64,000 nt of DNA from Planococcus citri (GCF_950023065.1 NC_088678.1:29502580-29566579); one strand, 5' to 3'. Shown: positions 46,240 to 60,133, counted from the first letter of the stretch. Notes: a model not told the origin generated them from the sequence alone. A program made the numbers and translations.

Positions 46240-49200
46240 TTGTTAATAAACCTTTTCTGCTCTCGATTTGGTCTGGCCAATTTCTAGGTGTCTCTTTCCT
46301 GAACTAAAAAAAAATCCATTTCTGAAACTTCCTTCCATTAATTCAGAAAAGAAAACAACAATTTTTGAAGAAGCCTTAATGTGAGTATATCAATTGGTGA
46401 AATTGTCATTTCATCTCGTATTTCATTTTGGAAACTCGTCATTTTATTCGACAAAATTAGTATTTTTTTTCTCATGTCGATTAGCAAATTTTCAGTCATC
46501 CTCCCTCGGTCCCCCCACCTGAAAAATCCTCATTTTCGTTTCTATCAGTTTGACTTATTTTTCACGAAATTGAATAAAAAATCTACAATAAAATTCAATT
46601 GCAGAACTAGCATTCAAGTATCCAAACCTGATGAAAAAAGACAGGAGGAGGAAGATTCTGAAAGAAAAGGGGTAAAATTTTGAGGGTCTCATTCAGTGCA
46701 CACGCCAAGGGCCTCCAACCGACCCAGTCCGCTCTTGAGAGTAAACTTCAAGCAGGGAGTCCAACAAAATCCCATACAAAAAATCATGACTTTTCTATTT
46801 GAAACTGCAAGGATTTTTTTAATTTGCCCCTTCCCAAAAAAATGAAAAATTGAAAGAAAACAATTTCAAGTTCAAGAGTGAACTTTAAGTTATTATAGTG
46901 ACCAAGGTGAGAGGGAAGAGGGAATGGTAAGTACGCAACGTGAACCATTTAGAAAAATTCCCCCTCCCCCCAACATAAGAAATCTCTGAAAATTTCATCG
47001 TAAGTCCGCCTTGGGGTATATCTCCTCCCATTCATAAAAAACAGTCTAAAACTTGGTAGGTATATGCGAGTGATTGTCTCCTACTATGGTGTGTTTGAAA
47101 TGCCAATGCCATGCCCAGTATAACTTTACTTTATATGTACTTGCATAGAGTAAATTCGCTTTCCATCCGAAAATTGAAGTGACCAGAGTTCATGAGCTTT
47201 CGAAAACCAAATTCGATACTCATGAAATGGCCTATCTCTAAAATTGAAAGCGACATGGGTAAACAAGTCTTCCAAGAAGGCTCAAAATTGAAATTAATTT
47301 TGCCTCTAGCTCTTTTAATTTCAAAAATAGGCAATTTCGCGGAATAAAATTTCTTGTTTGTCTCAAGAAATTACACTCTAAATTCACCTTCAAAGTCAGC
47401 AAAATTTCAAATTTCAAAAAATTCGAGCGACTTGAAGAAAATTTACCTTTTTTTTTTGAAAATTTGATCGCTTTAAACTCTTTTAATTTCACAAATAAGA
47501 TATTCTGCGAAATATGTAATTTCCTTTGTTCGTTTCAAAAAATTGGACCAGGAATTGCAATCAGAAATTTTAAATTTTAAAAACCTACAGTCCCTTCCAA
47601 AACGAACGATTTTTCATCACTTTATACGCTCGTCTCACTGGATTACCTTGTTAAGTCGATGAGTAAAAATTGAACCATCCGTCGAATTTTTCATCACACA
47701 CCGACGAATGAAAAAGACCGCTGGAATGTGGCACGCAACGACCTCTCGCCCAGATAACAGCTGCGTATCAGCTGTTAGGTAATTCGAAACAGAAGATATG
47801 CACGCATTTACAAAGGAAACGGTAATAACTCGCGTATTTCAGCTGGGAAAGGGCGTTTTTAGCTCGAGTGCTACATACTCCAAAAATAAGTACCGCCAGA
47901 ATATGCATAGGTAGGTATAACACAGTACCTAGTACAAAGTGTATTGAAATACTCGCAGTATATTACAAACCGAGAAATTATGAACGGAGGAGCGAAGACG
48001 TAGCCTAAATAATGATCTTATAGGGCGACTTGGAAGTTGGAAATTCGATAAATTCGCGCCTATTTGTCATTTTAATAGGCTGGCAAGTTAGCGCGCCAGA
48101 AAAATTTCCTATCGTCGGTGTAGGTAACAATAATAAAGGCGCGCGTGCCACATCTAGAAAAACCAGAAATACCAGGTTATTTGGAAGCAGATGGTGTTTT
48201 CGGGGGTTTAATATTGACTGTGTAACAGCTGCCTTATTATACTCAGCTTTATTTAAAAACCTGGCTTTTTTTTTTATCAGACGCATAGGTAATAACCCTT
48301 CATCCTCGTGTATAGCGAATAGCGCAACACCCTATTCGAAATGTTAACAATAGCAAATTATACAAACTAGATTTTATACATACCTACTGTTTTTGTATGG
48401 ACAGGTTTTTTTTTTTTTACATACTTGATAAATTTATAATATGTATAAGTTCATCTGTGTATAGGTAAACGTATGGTATAAAATTAGCAAAGGTGCTAAA
48501 TTGTGTTTCGTGTTATGTACATAGGTACATATATTCGACGATAGGACGGGATATAAGCTCTCGTCGTGTCGTTGTGGAAACAACCCAGCGACGACGACGA
48601 CGGATGAAAGTATATAGAATAAACTCAGGTGTTGAGTCGAAAGCGTTGAAACGCGCCAAATTTTTAATTAATAGTTATCCCCGAAGAAGAATGACGAACG
48701 ATGGAAGCTATTCGAGTCGAGCAACCGAAAGCACAGCGCTCTGGTGTCAAGATTGATGTAACGAAATTATAAATTACACCCAGCGCAGCAAATAATATTC
48801 TGCGTCGTTGATCAAATTCTGTTTCTTTTTGTTTTAAACACTGTCGTTGATAAGGTTAAGAGGCGAAAGCAAATTGAATTTAAGTTACTCGATAGACGAC
48901 GACGCGGAGAAACGACCGTCAGCACCAGGGCGACACCCACTTTTTGTCTTATATTTTGACCAATGTAGTTATATGATAATTTTCTGTCTCGTCGACGACG
49001 AAGACGACGTCGTCGCGAATATGCATTTTAGTACTATAACTCATTTAAGTTGTTCGCTTTTCTCGCATGTAGATAAAACGACGATGGTGGATTGAAAATT
49101 ACTATTAAATCAGACGATGGAAAAGTCAACAATAGAGGTACCTACAATGGTGTCGAGCTTCGGGGTTTTAATATTTAAACATCCCTCTTCGCCTTCGTAA

Positions 49201-50869
49201 AGGGATTTGTTTCGGATTTCTACGTATCACGGTGTATTTAATTCGTAATTTGAATTTTAGTTTCCATGTCAAGACGCATGTGTGTTCATGTGTCAACAGA
49301 TGAGTGACCTTATTGTGGAAAATAACCAGGTACAATTGAGAAAAACTTCAAATGAATAGGTTATATTGTATATCTAAAAAATTTGAAGGGGCAAACGCGA
49401 TTTGAAAAGGAAACACAGAAATGAGTTTCGAAGGTACATATTTAAGAAGATCATTCCCTAATTTGTCTATACTAACTAGAAACTAGAAATCTCATAAACT
49501 GCCTCTCTGGGATTTTTATGAAAATTGGTCCCCAGTCGTAGCCCCTGTACCAGTGGTCACATACTTACGCTTTGCCACCAAAAGTCGTGCTTTATTTCAA
49601 AAATTGTACAAAAATCTCGTTCTTTGCCAAAAAAAATTCAACTTTTTGCTATTAAAAAGGTTTATCTGAAATTGCCAAAAAATGAAAAAAAATATACTCG
49701 AGTGTATTTTTCTATGGCCTAAAAAACTGCATATTTGATAAGATCTCCACGAATCATGCAATTTCCTAAGGAATGAGCCCAATATTATTTTGCATAATTA
49801 TTTCAGACCAAATTGCATACTTTGGCATATTTTAGGGGGAAAACCTGCATATATCTGTGTATTTGAGCATTCTCTGGTATTTTTTGCATATTTACGGAAC
49901 TTTTGTAAAAAATTGCGATTTTTTGTTCAAAAAATTGTAAGGCTGCTAAAATGTCATCAAGAAAATTTTTTCCTGAAATAATTTATGAATTTATAAATGA
50001 CTTGGTTTGTCAATTTTAAAAAAGATGAATGTATTTTTTGATCACTCGGTTCATTTTGTTATGAATTAACAGTTTTCATGTTTTTCAGTTGGAAAAATCC
50101 TTTTCAGGGATACGTCACTTAAACTGAAATTTTTACATATTTTGGGTGAAAAAATTGCATAAAATATTGCATATTTTCATCATATTTCAGCATAAAATTC
50201 CCAGCTTTAAAAATGCCCAGTTTTGAGCTTCAGACAAGTAAAAAGCAAAAGTTAGAAATTCTGAACTATGAATTAATGAAATACATACATACAAAAATTT
50301 CTGCTATGAAGAGGCTTTCAATAAAAATAATTGCATTGTTGGATTCCTTAAATTTCATCTAAAACATATGTGTACAGAACCAACTTTATCCTTCTTTTTC
50401 AACTCGTACCTATTGTAAAAGGATAGTCCCAATTCAGAAGTTCGAGTTGTAAAAAAAAAAGAGTTGTAATGCTCCTAAAAGGCAAACCACATCGGTTAGT
50501 TTTGGCTACAAAATGAGATTCCGAAAATTTCAGCTCAACAATAGTGCCTCAAAGTACTCCTTTTTTTCCCATGAGAATTCACATAGGTATAATATACGTA
50601 AGCAATAAGCATAGACAATAACTGTTATTCATTTTTTTTGTTCTTTTTTTACCTTTTTTCAGAATTATGATTCACAGAAGACAGCTTTTACTTTGAAATC
50701 TTAGACTGTACGTTGAGCTGCTCCATTAAAACGCATTTTGAACTCAAAAGGAGGGAGCTGAAGCCCCCAAAAATTGAAGCCAAAATTTAAAAAAAATCAG
50801 TCATGTATTGGTGCTTATTTCGTTGATTTTTTTATCGTAAAACTTGAATATTTTTTCTCTTGAAAAATT
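46240..50869. other. Noncoding, mixed repeat and unique-looking DNA; nothing recognised
   Basis: 46.3-47.6 kb is AT-rich repeat-like DNA (47.24-47.34 kb resembles 38.36-38.48 kb). 47.6-49.3 kb is CpG-richer, contains CGA runs at about 48588-48601, and holds only short frames (48030-48347, 48493-48756, 48847-49095) without domains. 49.5-50.25 kb repeats TTGCATA words. No gene could be supported. Confidence 0.35.
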
Positions 50870-51720
50870 AACGTAAATAATTCAACTGTCTCCCAAACAT
50901 AAAGGACCTGCGGTGGACTTGAGAAGAAAGAGCTAGGTTAAATGCCTCAAAAAATTTTTAAATTCAATTTTTGTAATTTTTGCACATTTTTTCGACGGAT
51001 TAACTTCTCTTGATCCTCGTATGTAAAACATGCAAGAAAATAAATGAAAAACGAGGCTTAAAAAATAATTTTTATTTTAAAGGCACCCATTTTCGAAAGG
51101 GAGTTTGGGGGTTCATGTACCTACCCCCAATTATTTAAAAACAGTGAAAATCTGCCAAATTAAAGAATTTTTAAAATAAAAATTGAAATGAATGACGTAG
51201 AGACAGTTAAGGGCACGACTGATGTATCTGCAGTGAATTTAGTGGGGACGAAATGCCCCAGAATTTGAAAAATTCAAATCTTACTTTGGTCCTAATCCCA
51301 CTATCAGAAAATACCTAATCGAAAAATGACTCTCGGAGAATAATTTTTAGCTTATAGGTACTCATTTTGAAAATAAGTTGAAGGGGGAAGGGGTGGTTAA
51401 TGTATTCCATATTTTTTGAAAACATTTATAATGTTCTGATTAAAGAACTTTTCAAATAAAAATTGAAATGAAAAACTTGAAAATAGTAGAAGGAATTACT
51501 AAGGTATAAGGTACCTGAATTGAGTTGCGATGGTGGAGAAAGAAGGGAGGGGTTGAAAGGCTCCAAAATTTGGTATGTACATACTTTTTCAATTCTGATA
51601 CAAAATACTTGTATAGAGAAGTGAACATAAACACGCGGGAGAATAATTTTGACTACAAAAACGTGCTATAGGCAGAAATTGGAGGGGGGGGCTTCCCAGA
51701 TTTTGAAAGCTGCGAATCCG
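50870..51720. repeat. Tandem repeat of about 275 bp, about three diverged units
   Basis: AAAGAATTTTTAAAATAAAA, then ATTGAAATGAA, at about 51173 corresponds to AAAGAACTTTTCAAATAAAA, then ATTGAAATGAA, at about 51444. Each is followed by a pyrimidine-poor AGGGAA or GGGGAC block, a CTCCAAAATTT-like block and a GAGAATAATTTT.A block. A more diverged first unit precedes, from about 50.88 kb. Noncoding. Confidence 0.55.
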
Positions 51721-54700
51721 TTCACTTCACAGGTACTTCCGAGTTGCAAATATATAAATAAATTAGGATAAATCAATTTTCCCTGGAATTTTTTGGAATT
51801 AGATGGATTTCTACAGTTTTTTTTTTTTTAAATTTAGAGCTCATGACCTCTTTCTCAAAATTGGCTCCTACGTATAAATAAACATATTCTTCGGATCTCA
51901 CTTTCGTTTTCTGGTAGATGATTAGTATAGAATCAGGGAGTCAATGCGACGGCAAAATGTACAAAAATTACTAAAATATTGTTTTTCAAAATTTTGGTGG
52001 GATTTGACTTTCTCTCTTCTCCCAAGGTCCCTCTTGGGTCCTTCATACCCTAAATACATACAATCAAAATATTTTTATTTCCTTTATGCTTTATTTGCAA
52101 GGAGAATTCGATAAGAAGTTCTGAGGGGACTTCAATAGACTACAGGGAAGTTTTTGGACCCCTCTATTTTGGATGATCACTTTTCTACTGGGGTTTCAAA
52201 TCTTGAAATTTACTTTGATTAAAAAAAATTTTTCAAACTGTTTTTTTTGGTAATAATTTTTGTTCATAATTAATCACTTAGAAAAAACCGCTTTGAACAT
52301 TTTTCACCTTTCCAGAGATTTTGCGTGATACCTATTCAAAAGCTGTGTAAAATAACCAGAAAAAGTGAAAAAATTCAAAAACGGCGTTCTTGCTTCCAGA
52401 TGGATATTATTAAAATATAATTAATTATCACAAAAAAAAAAAATGTTTTCAAAAAATCTTTTTTTTTAAATAAAAATTTTCAATTTTGAAAACCCTAGAA
52501 AAATGATGGTTCAAGTCAGGGGTTCAAAATTTTTCCTGCAGTCTTTTGAGGTCCCTCCACAGCTTTTTATGGAATTCCCCTTCCAATTTTCTGAAAAAAA
52601 AGCAAAAACAGTCCATCTTATTACCTATTTACAAGTACCTCTACCCTTGTGTTAAATTTCAGTCAATCGATTTAAAATAGCTTCACGCAGTGACCCCCCC
52701 CCCCACACACATTTTAGACTCCCCTTCTCCAAATAGGTAGGTATGTACATGCATTTTTTCAAAATCTACCACCAGTAGTTGCTTCAATCAGCAAAATCGA
52801 ACAAAACCAAAAAAATACCGATAAGTTTAACTAACAAAGCCATTTAAAATTATAGCTGAATTCACCAATATTAAAAGGAAAAAAAATTTCAGACTCATCC
52901 AAACCCAAAATTACACACTGGAAGACGAACGAGCCTTTATCTCTAATTTTGTAATTTTGAGTTTTCGGCATCTTTCTAATGCTCGTCGTATAAGGGGTAA
53001 ATTTGGCGGAAATATGAAAAAGCTATAAATGATTCGTTACAATTTATGGCTCTTTCATTTCCTTTCCTGTATCGTAATTTAATAAGCGAGATTACTCTTG
53101 TTTTTGCGAAACAGGCGATAAGACGATAAATTAGGATTTTCTTCCAACGTATAACGTGTAGGTATTTTCGGAACGAAAGTTTATTCGAATTCTTGAATTT
53201 GCAGCAATTAAAAACGTCGCGTCGTTTTATAAACGACAAATCAAAATTTGAGCGTGCTTTTGCGAAGAAATTGAATATAGACTAAGGTAACCTAAAAGCT
53301 CTTTGAACCTTTTTCTTTCAATTCTAAAATCTGAAATATTAATTCGCGTTCGAATGATCGAATAATATGTATTTTAAACACAGGCATCTTTCACAAAAGA
53401 GAAATCCCAACTGGAATGAAAAATCGTGTTAAAAATACCCCCAGCCAAAATGGCAAGGGCTAAGGTTCATTTCTCGAATTTTGAATTTAAAGAAAATCAA
53501 ATTCGGGTCAAAGGTGAGAAAAATGAATAATAATATTGAAGTTTTTACCATTCGAGTCTTTTTTTCACTCGAAAAAACAAATTAGAAAAATTACAGGTTT
53601 TCCTATATTACGTCACCAAACACGTATTCTTTAATGACCAATTAATTACCCTTTATCGACACCAACCACAATACCCTTAACTTTACCTCTTAAACTGACC
53701 AAAAAACCTCAAAAATTAATCCATTTCACCACATAGTACCCTACCTTCTGTTAGCTCACTTCACTCTCATTTATACTACGTAAAACAAGGTAGTCAAATT
53801 TTTCGCACACAAAGTGCCAAAACAACACCGCCCTAGAAGACATTTCAAAGCAACGAGCGAGCGGAAAAGGAAATACGACCACCTCTTGGAAAGAAAGAGA
53901 GAGAAAAAAAACACGACCTAACGAAAGAGAAATAACGGTCTCCAATTTAATAGTTCCACAGGTTACGTATTTCGACCTTTTTTCAACAATGTAAATTTTT
54001 ATATCGTTTTTATCACGCTGCGCTGTGCTAACAAATGCGTTTTCGGCTTTTTACAAATTTGCGGCTTTCTCGTCAATAAATGTCACCGTAATCGTAATAT
54101 TTACAACCGAGAAGGTTTTATTTACGCGTACATCTTGAATCTTTCATCGTTCGGCATTGGCAAGAGGTAGTCGAAAAGCGTTCGTGTTTGCGAAATACAC
54201 CTTTAACAATACCAACCAACGTATACGGTAGCAGTATAGGTATATTTTCGAAAAATCAACGAAAATTTAAAACCTCGCAGACAACAATGCGTAGGTATAT
54301 GGTGAAGTAAAATCATCCCCAAGTCAGAGAGTTTCCAAACACAGGGGTGAGATTTTGGAGAGGTGTTGTTCTATGTACAGCAGCGAACGAGAAATACACT
54401 CTTGTCTCGTTCTCTCGCACACTTGGCCCTATGAAAAAGCATGTTTTTCGTGCATTGACGTAGTTAGCAAGTTGTTGGCTCGAGAGAGAAAATAAGGAAA
54501 GGGAAAACTTGATGGCTTTTTTCAAACCTCCAAAAATATTACTGCTACCGAGTAAATTTACTTTACAGCGAAAATAGTATAATATCACAGATGCTTTGTG
54601 TAGTACGTGGTACGTGTACTTTTGAAGCCCTTATTCCGGTTTCATGTATCGCCTCTCGCGTATCAAGTTAATGCACGCAAACCTCTCTCTGTGTTCTTTA

Positions 54701-55788
54701 TAATGTACGTATATTATGATGAACTTTATGTATTATAAAGATCCACCCGTATATATTTAATATACTCTCGCAGACGAGAGACACGACGATCCGGTATATA
54801 GGTACTCTCGTAGAGCAAGAAATAGGCTATATACGTATCGTCTAGGACGAATTTCCGCTCGATTTGAGGATGTTTCAGATGTGGGCTCGGGCATAGGCAT
54901 GTTCTAACTGATAGAATTTCCTAAAGGGAGAAAAAGACAACAAGAGAGAGAGTTTGTTCACTGTTTAGCGTTTCGTGAGCACGATTATTACATAATATGA
55001 AAAAGTTTTCCACGTAAAGATACAGAGTGAGAGGTACACGTACACGAGAAAGGATCGCGGCGGGCGCGAAACGCTATGAATTTTATTAACGTGAAAAGAG
55101 AAAGAAGAACGTAGGGTAACAACATCAGGAAAAAAAAGGGACATCCTTTTTTTGTTTTGTCACCATATTTCTCTTGTCACTTAACATCGTCTACGTTTCT
55201 CATTAACCTCAACAGTGAGCAGAATGAGCGTATATTTTTACGTCGAAATTGAATTTTTTTACCTCGTTTTGAATTATTAAGCAAAAATGCTCGTTTGAAA
55301 GTTCCGCTGCAACATCTGGAATCGTAAAATGTAAAATTATTACAATGGAAAGAATTATTCATCGTAATAGAAGGCGCATCACCGTATCATAGGTACCTAC
55401 CCTTCTCATCGTAGTCTCAGTCTCCTATTTATACCGTTTTTCACCTTGCGCGAAATTTTTACGGTTATTCAACCGATCAACCATAAGGTGGATAAGGGAT
55501 ACGAGAACGTCGAACTTTTCGAGAGAGAGGGGAAAATCAATACGAGGATAGAAAATTTATCTATGAAGTTGTTGCGCGTTCAAGGTAGACTATACAGAAA
55601 ATTCGAAAGAATGGATAAAAGAAGGGTAGTCGAGAGCCAATGCGGACCCAAGGGGAATATAATTCGGATTCATTTTTAGGGACGAAGCTATATCAAGGTT
55701 TTTGAGAGGGGGAGGGGGGTTCGACTTGATATTTGCCGACTAATATTAGAAAAAAAAATTAAAATACCAATTTTGATACAACTGACGC
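51721..55788. other. Noncoding; contains one member of a dispersed repeat at 52.2-52.65 kb
   Basis: 52.48-52.65 kb (ATGATGGTTCAAGTCAGGGG, AAATTTTTCCTG, TGAGGTCC) recurs at 61.45-61.58 kb in the same orientation and at 59.42-59.56 kb inverted. From 52.9 to 55.7 kb the sequence is CpG-richer and looks single-copy, with no recognised gene; the frames at 52976-53239, 54313-54588 and 55446-55679 have no domain I know. Confidence 0.4.
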
Positions 55789-56290
55789 TGAACACGAATA
55801 TGACGTCAGATTTTTGGTTGGACCCCATCCACGGCCTCTAACAAATTTTTTGGACGTTTACTAATTGGGAGAGGTTCTGGGAGCCATGGGTGAGGTCAAT
55901 TTGAAAAACTAAGGCTATATTCGTGTTCAGCGATATCGATAACATACTATTTCATGTGTCACGATTGAAACCATTTTTTTTTAGGTTACCCCCCTTGGGG
56001 AGGTTCTGGGGGCTGTGGATGGGCCCGATCAAAAATCTGACGTCATATTCATATTCAGCGTCACCAAAAACATACTATTTGATGTGTGGCACGAAAAAAA
56101 CGCTATATTGAACTTTTACCCCATTTGGGGAGGTGCTGGGGGCCGTGGATGGACCCAATCAAAAATCTGACGTCATATTCGTGTTCAGCGTCACCAAAAA
56201 CATACAATTCGATGTATCACATGCTCGAGATTTTCTTTCGAAAGTTTCGCCCAAAATTGGGGGTGGGGGTGCTCCCCCTCCATTAAGAGA
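55789..56290. repeat. Tandem repeat of about 129 bp with one unit inverted
   Basis: Three direct units begin near 55865, 55994 and 56123 with TTGGGGAGGTTCTGGGGGC-like starts, followed by GTGGATGG.CCC, ATCAAAAATCTGACGTCATA, TTCGTGTTCAGCG and ACCAAAAACATACTATTTGA. The first 70 bp (from 55789, GCTGAACACGAATATGACGT) are the reverse complement of the same unit, so the cluster starts with an inverted copy. TGACGTCA, a CRE-like palindrome, occurs in each complete unit. Confidence 0.75.
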
Positions 56291-56984
56291 TCCCATCTCG
56301 AAACTTGAATATTTCGAAAAAGTATCAAAAGGTACATCTATGGAAATTTTTTCAGAATTTTAAATAGTAGCTCCCACTTACAGCGCCATTTTGAAATTTG
56401 AACTTTTAATTTGAAAGTTCAACTTTCAACTTTTGAAAATTTCAAAATGCTTAAAAAAGTTCTAAATGCAATGCACTTTCGAACTGTGAAATCAGTTTTG
56501 ATCAAAGTATCATAGTTTTGGAGGAATGGGCTGCTGAAGTTGAGTACCTCCAGACAATGTGAAAATAATGGAAGCCCCCCCTCCCACCCGCCTACTGAGG
56601 GGACTGGGACCAAACTAATTGCGGGGTTCTTACTTACTGGGTGGGTATATATTGTAAACAAAATTTGAGCGAAATCGAAAGACATGACTTTCAAAATCGC
56701 ATTTTTTTTGGTTGAATTCACATGGAATGATTCTCCAGAGAAGTTTATATTTTCACATTAAAACTTCAAAGTTGAATGATATTTTTTTTTAGAAATTTCA
56801 ATTTTGAAAAAGAAAAGAGAACACCCCGAGCGAAGCAAGAACAAAAGCTTTCGAAAATTCGTTTTTTTTTATCACAAGCCCTTCTTTTGTCCAGTCCTCC
56901 AAAAACTGCCCCCTTTTCCCCCCTTCTCGTCATCCTTGGTTAAAAGAAGCGTTTAAATAGGTATGATGAGCGGTAAAATGTATA

Positions 56985-58067
56985 ATGAGTCGAAGGAATT
57001 TGACTGGTACACGTATGTTTAATTTACAAATACCACCGTCTGAGCGACTCCAATTTCCAAGCAAACATGTGTTGGAAATGAAAGCGACAGAAGACCGCAT
57101 CTTTACCCTAAATCATTATCTGCCATGTACAATGAGCTACATATGCTTTGGAAATCGTCTAGAATCTGGACTGCAGAACATTTTTGCAAATACGAAGATC
57201 ACTCTAGTCTCCTTTAGAGAGAAGACAGATGATAGAAAAAGGTAAATGGCCACAAGAATAGAAGCGAAAAAAAAATCGAAGGATTATGACAAAATTCAAA
57301 GAAAAGTTTCGTTTTGAGTTGAAAGTCACTCGGAAAAAATTTCAACTGTAGAGGTGTCCCACTGTCCCTGAAAGGGAGATATGAGTCGTCAAAAAGGAGG
57401 CATTTTTGAAAAACTCGTAGTTTTTTCGCTCTAACTCATACCTAACCTGCTTTGGGGGGAAATGGCCCAATCCAAAATAAAGTTATTGAGATCCTGCATC
57501 GACCTACAGACTGTTTCCATTAAAAATCCAAGATCAGTTTTGGGGCTCTACTGAGCAGTTGAAAATTGGCTCATTTCAGGGTAAATTTGTGTTTTTGAGA
57601 TATTTCCTGATCAAATATTTCGCATCCATTTCGCTAAAAAAGATATCATTTTTCAAACAGAAAAAAATGTAGGTAAGCTTTTTAGTCATTTATGCAAATT
57701 TCAAAACTCCGAAAAAAATTGAGAAATTTTTGACTATTTTTCTCAATTATTTGAAATTATCAATAATCACAAAAAAAAAAAAAAAATTGGCACTACTATG
57801 TACATTCCAAAATAAATATTTTTCCAGGTTCAGAAATCATATCTAAAAGACCCACCAACCTCGCTCACCCTGGAAAGGTCAGTGTCCATATTTGCATATA
57901 TCTTCATTTAATACAATTTTAAATCATTTCCTATATCATTTCAAATCCAGAAATTAGTACATAGAAACAACAGCGACTCAATTCGTACGACATTGACCAA
58001 GCAGAACCAAACTACACAGGATAAGAGAGTAGGACCCACGATAACCAACAATGAACACGAAGAATAA
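56985..58067 (+). CDS. Possible exons of an unidentified gene (low confidence)
   Basis: Three pieces look more protein-like than their surroundings. Piece A (56985-57241) reads IPPSERLQFPSKHVL, EMKATEDRIF, CTMSYICFGNRLESGLQNIF and ends DDRK before AG/GTAAAT. Piece B (57828-57877) follows TTTTTCCAG, reads VQKSYLKDPPTSLTLE and ends AAAG/GTCAGT. Piece C (57951-58067) follows TCAAATCCAG, reads KLVHRNNSDSIRTTLTKQNQ and ends NNEHEE before a stop. Joined A-B with the visible sites, a stop appears after five codons; B joins C in frame only if an acceptor at ACATAG (57959-57964) is used. The gap between A and B is mostly the dispersed repeat also found at 24.39-24.92 kb. It may be a real gene with sites I have misplaced, a decayed gene, or chance. 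No family recognised. Confidence 0.25.
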
Positions 58068-59405
58068 TCCACAATATACTCCACAAGACAGAACGTGTTC
58101 ACAATGCGAAAAATTTTGCAACAGGAAAAGAAGCAGTAGCCATGACAAAAGATAAAATAAAACTCCTAAAGAACAATCTGACGCCCTAAAAAAAAAACAG
58201 CTTTCGAACATTAGACTTATCTCAGCAATAAGATCTATTTACTTCTACTATATACAACAAGTTGATATGATGGAAAGCACCTCCGCATTAGATGTTGAAA
58301 TATCTACAAAGAAAGTTTTATTATTTTTAGATAAATAAGGAAAGTATAGAGGAAAAAACATCGCTTCGAGGCTGATTTTTATTCTACAAGGGCTTCATCC
58401 CTTATATCCCTATATACAAGCCTTAGGATGTTGAATTTCGTTTAAAAAGTTTTACAAGTGTCCAGAAATATAATTTCATCGAGCTTTTGATTTTTAGAAG
58501 TGAGAAGGGAGAGAGGAACAGAAAATTGAAGAAAGAGATTAAAACTGAAAGTGATCGATATAGGTACTTATGTACGAGTAGAATCAGCAATTTGTGTACG
58601 TAATGGTTTTAATTTTTTTTTTTAATTTAATGAGGTGAAATGACCTTAACAAGACGTGGGAAGCATTTCTAAATTTTTAGGTAAATGCCTACCCTTCTAC
58701 CCCGAAGAGAGTTCAAATTTTAAAAATTTTCATACATTTCTTTAAAAAATAATAGAGATGATTAAAAGATTATCATATTTTAAAAAGAATAAAGAACTAC
58801 ATATCTAAATATTTTGAGAATTCTCCCTGAACTTGGAAAAAATCAACTTTGAAGCTCTATTATCGTTTAAACGAGATTGTATCAGAGTACTAAAGACATC
58901 AAAAAACCACTTCACCTCCCCCTCCCACCACTCAAAAAAAATTAATTTGAGAAACATCAGAACATAAATTTTTTTAATTTTGAGCTACCACAGAGAATGT
59001 AACCATTGATCCAGAAATGTGAAATTTTTTCTACATTTTGTTGAGGTCATTTAGCTATAATTTTTTTTCAAGCTTCAACAACTTTCAAAAAATAAATTGA
59101 AAAAGCAGGTCTATTTTCACTTTAAAAAATCAAATCTTTGAAGAAAGTACACAACGAGCGATACGAAGTTTTTTGGTTGGTACCTACGAGTATAGTACAT
59201 CCTGATGAGGAGGTCCTTGAAGAAATTTTTTTCAAAAGGTCAAATTCCGATTGTTTTCGAGTGGGGTGGTCGTTTAGACACTCCAGACGTTATCTTGCTG
59301 AAAAAACTGGATTCTGGAATTCACGAATTGGTAAAAATTAATTCTTGAACTAGCACTTCTGGAATTTCGGGGTAATCACCTAAAATGATGGAGAGAGGGG
59401 GCAAT
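58068..59405. other. Noncoding; nothing recognised
   Basis: AATAAA hexamers lie at about 58157 and could end a transcript from the pieces upstream. The rest is AT-rich with scattered short frames (for example 59138-59341) lacking domains. Confidence 0.35.
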
Positions 59406-60133
59406 AGGGTGGACTGTCTTTGACCTTTTTTTTGGAAAATTAGAGGGAAGATTCGAGAGAAAGTTTTAGAGTGGCGTTAAAAGATGACAGGAAAAATTTT
59501 AGAACCCTGACTTGAACCATATTTTTTCCACTGAGTGGGGGTTCAAAATTTTAAATTTAGGTACCTACATTTAAAATAAAATAAAAAAACCTTTTCTGGT
59601 GATATTTAGTCATGTTATATCCACTTAGATCAGAGAAACCAGTTTCTGAAATTTTTTCACCTTTTTTAGGTTATTTTGCACAATTTTTGGGTACGTCTAA
59701 AATCATATCACTTTGGTGCTGTGGTATCATTGACTTTTTAGATATGGACATACGGCTATTGTCTTGAACATAGTAAGTCGAGGGTTGCGATCTGCGCATG
59801 CACTTGCTCTGTTGTGATGTTATACCACCCAGGTACGGGTACACGGAGGTGCAGGAGGTATAACATCATCACCTGGTACGACGTCATTTTTCAGATTCCG
59901 GCATGCGCAGAAGCCAAACCTCGACTAACTGATGAACTATGTTCAAGACCATTGGCTTATGTACCACTCGCAGTCCATAAGGTGCACTGGGGGAAAAATT
60001 TTCACCATAGGTTAAGAACCCTTATGGGAACCTACATAATAAATTTGATCCATATTGGTTCATTAGAAGGGAAGTAACAGCTGGTCAAAGTTGAAATTGC
60101 GAAAAATCATTCTGACTTGCCCAGTGGCACCTT

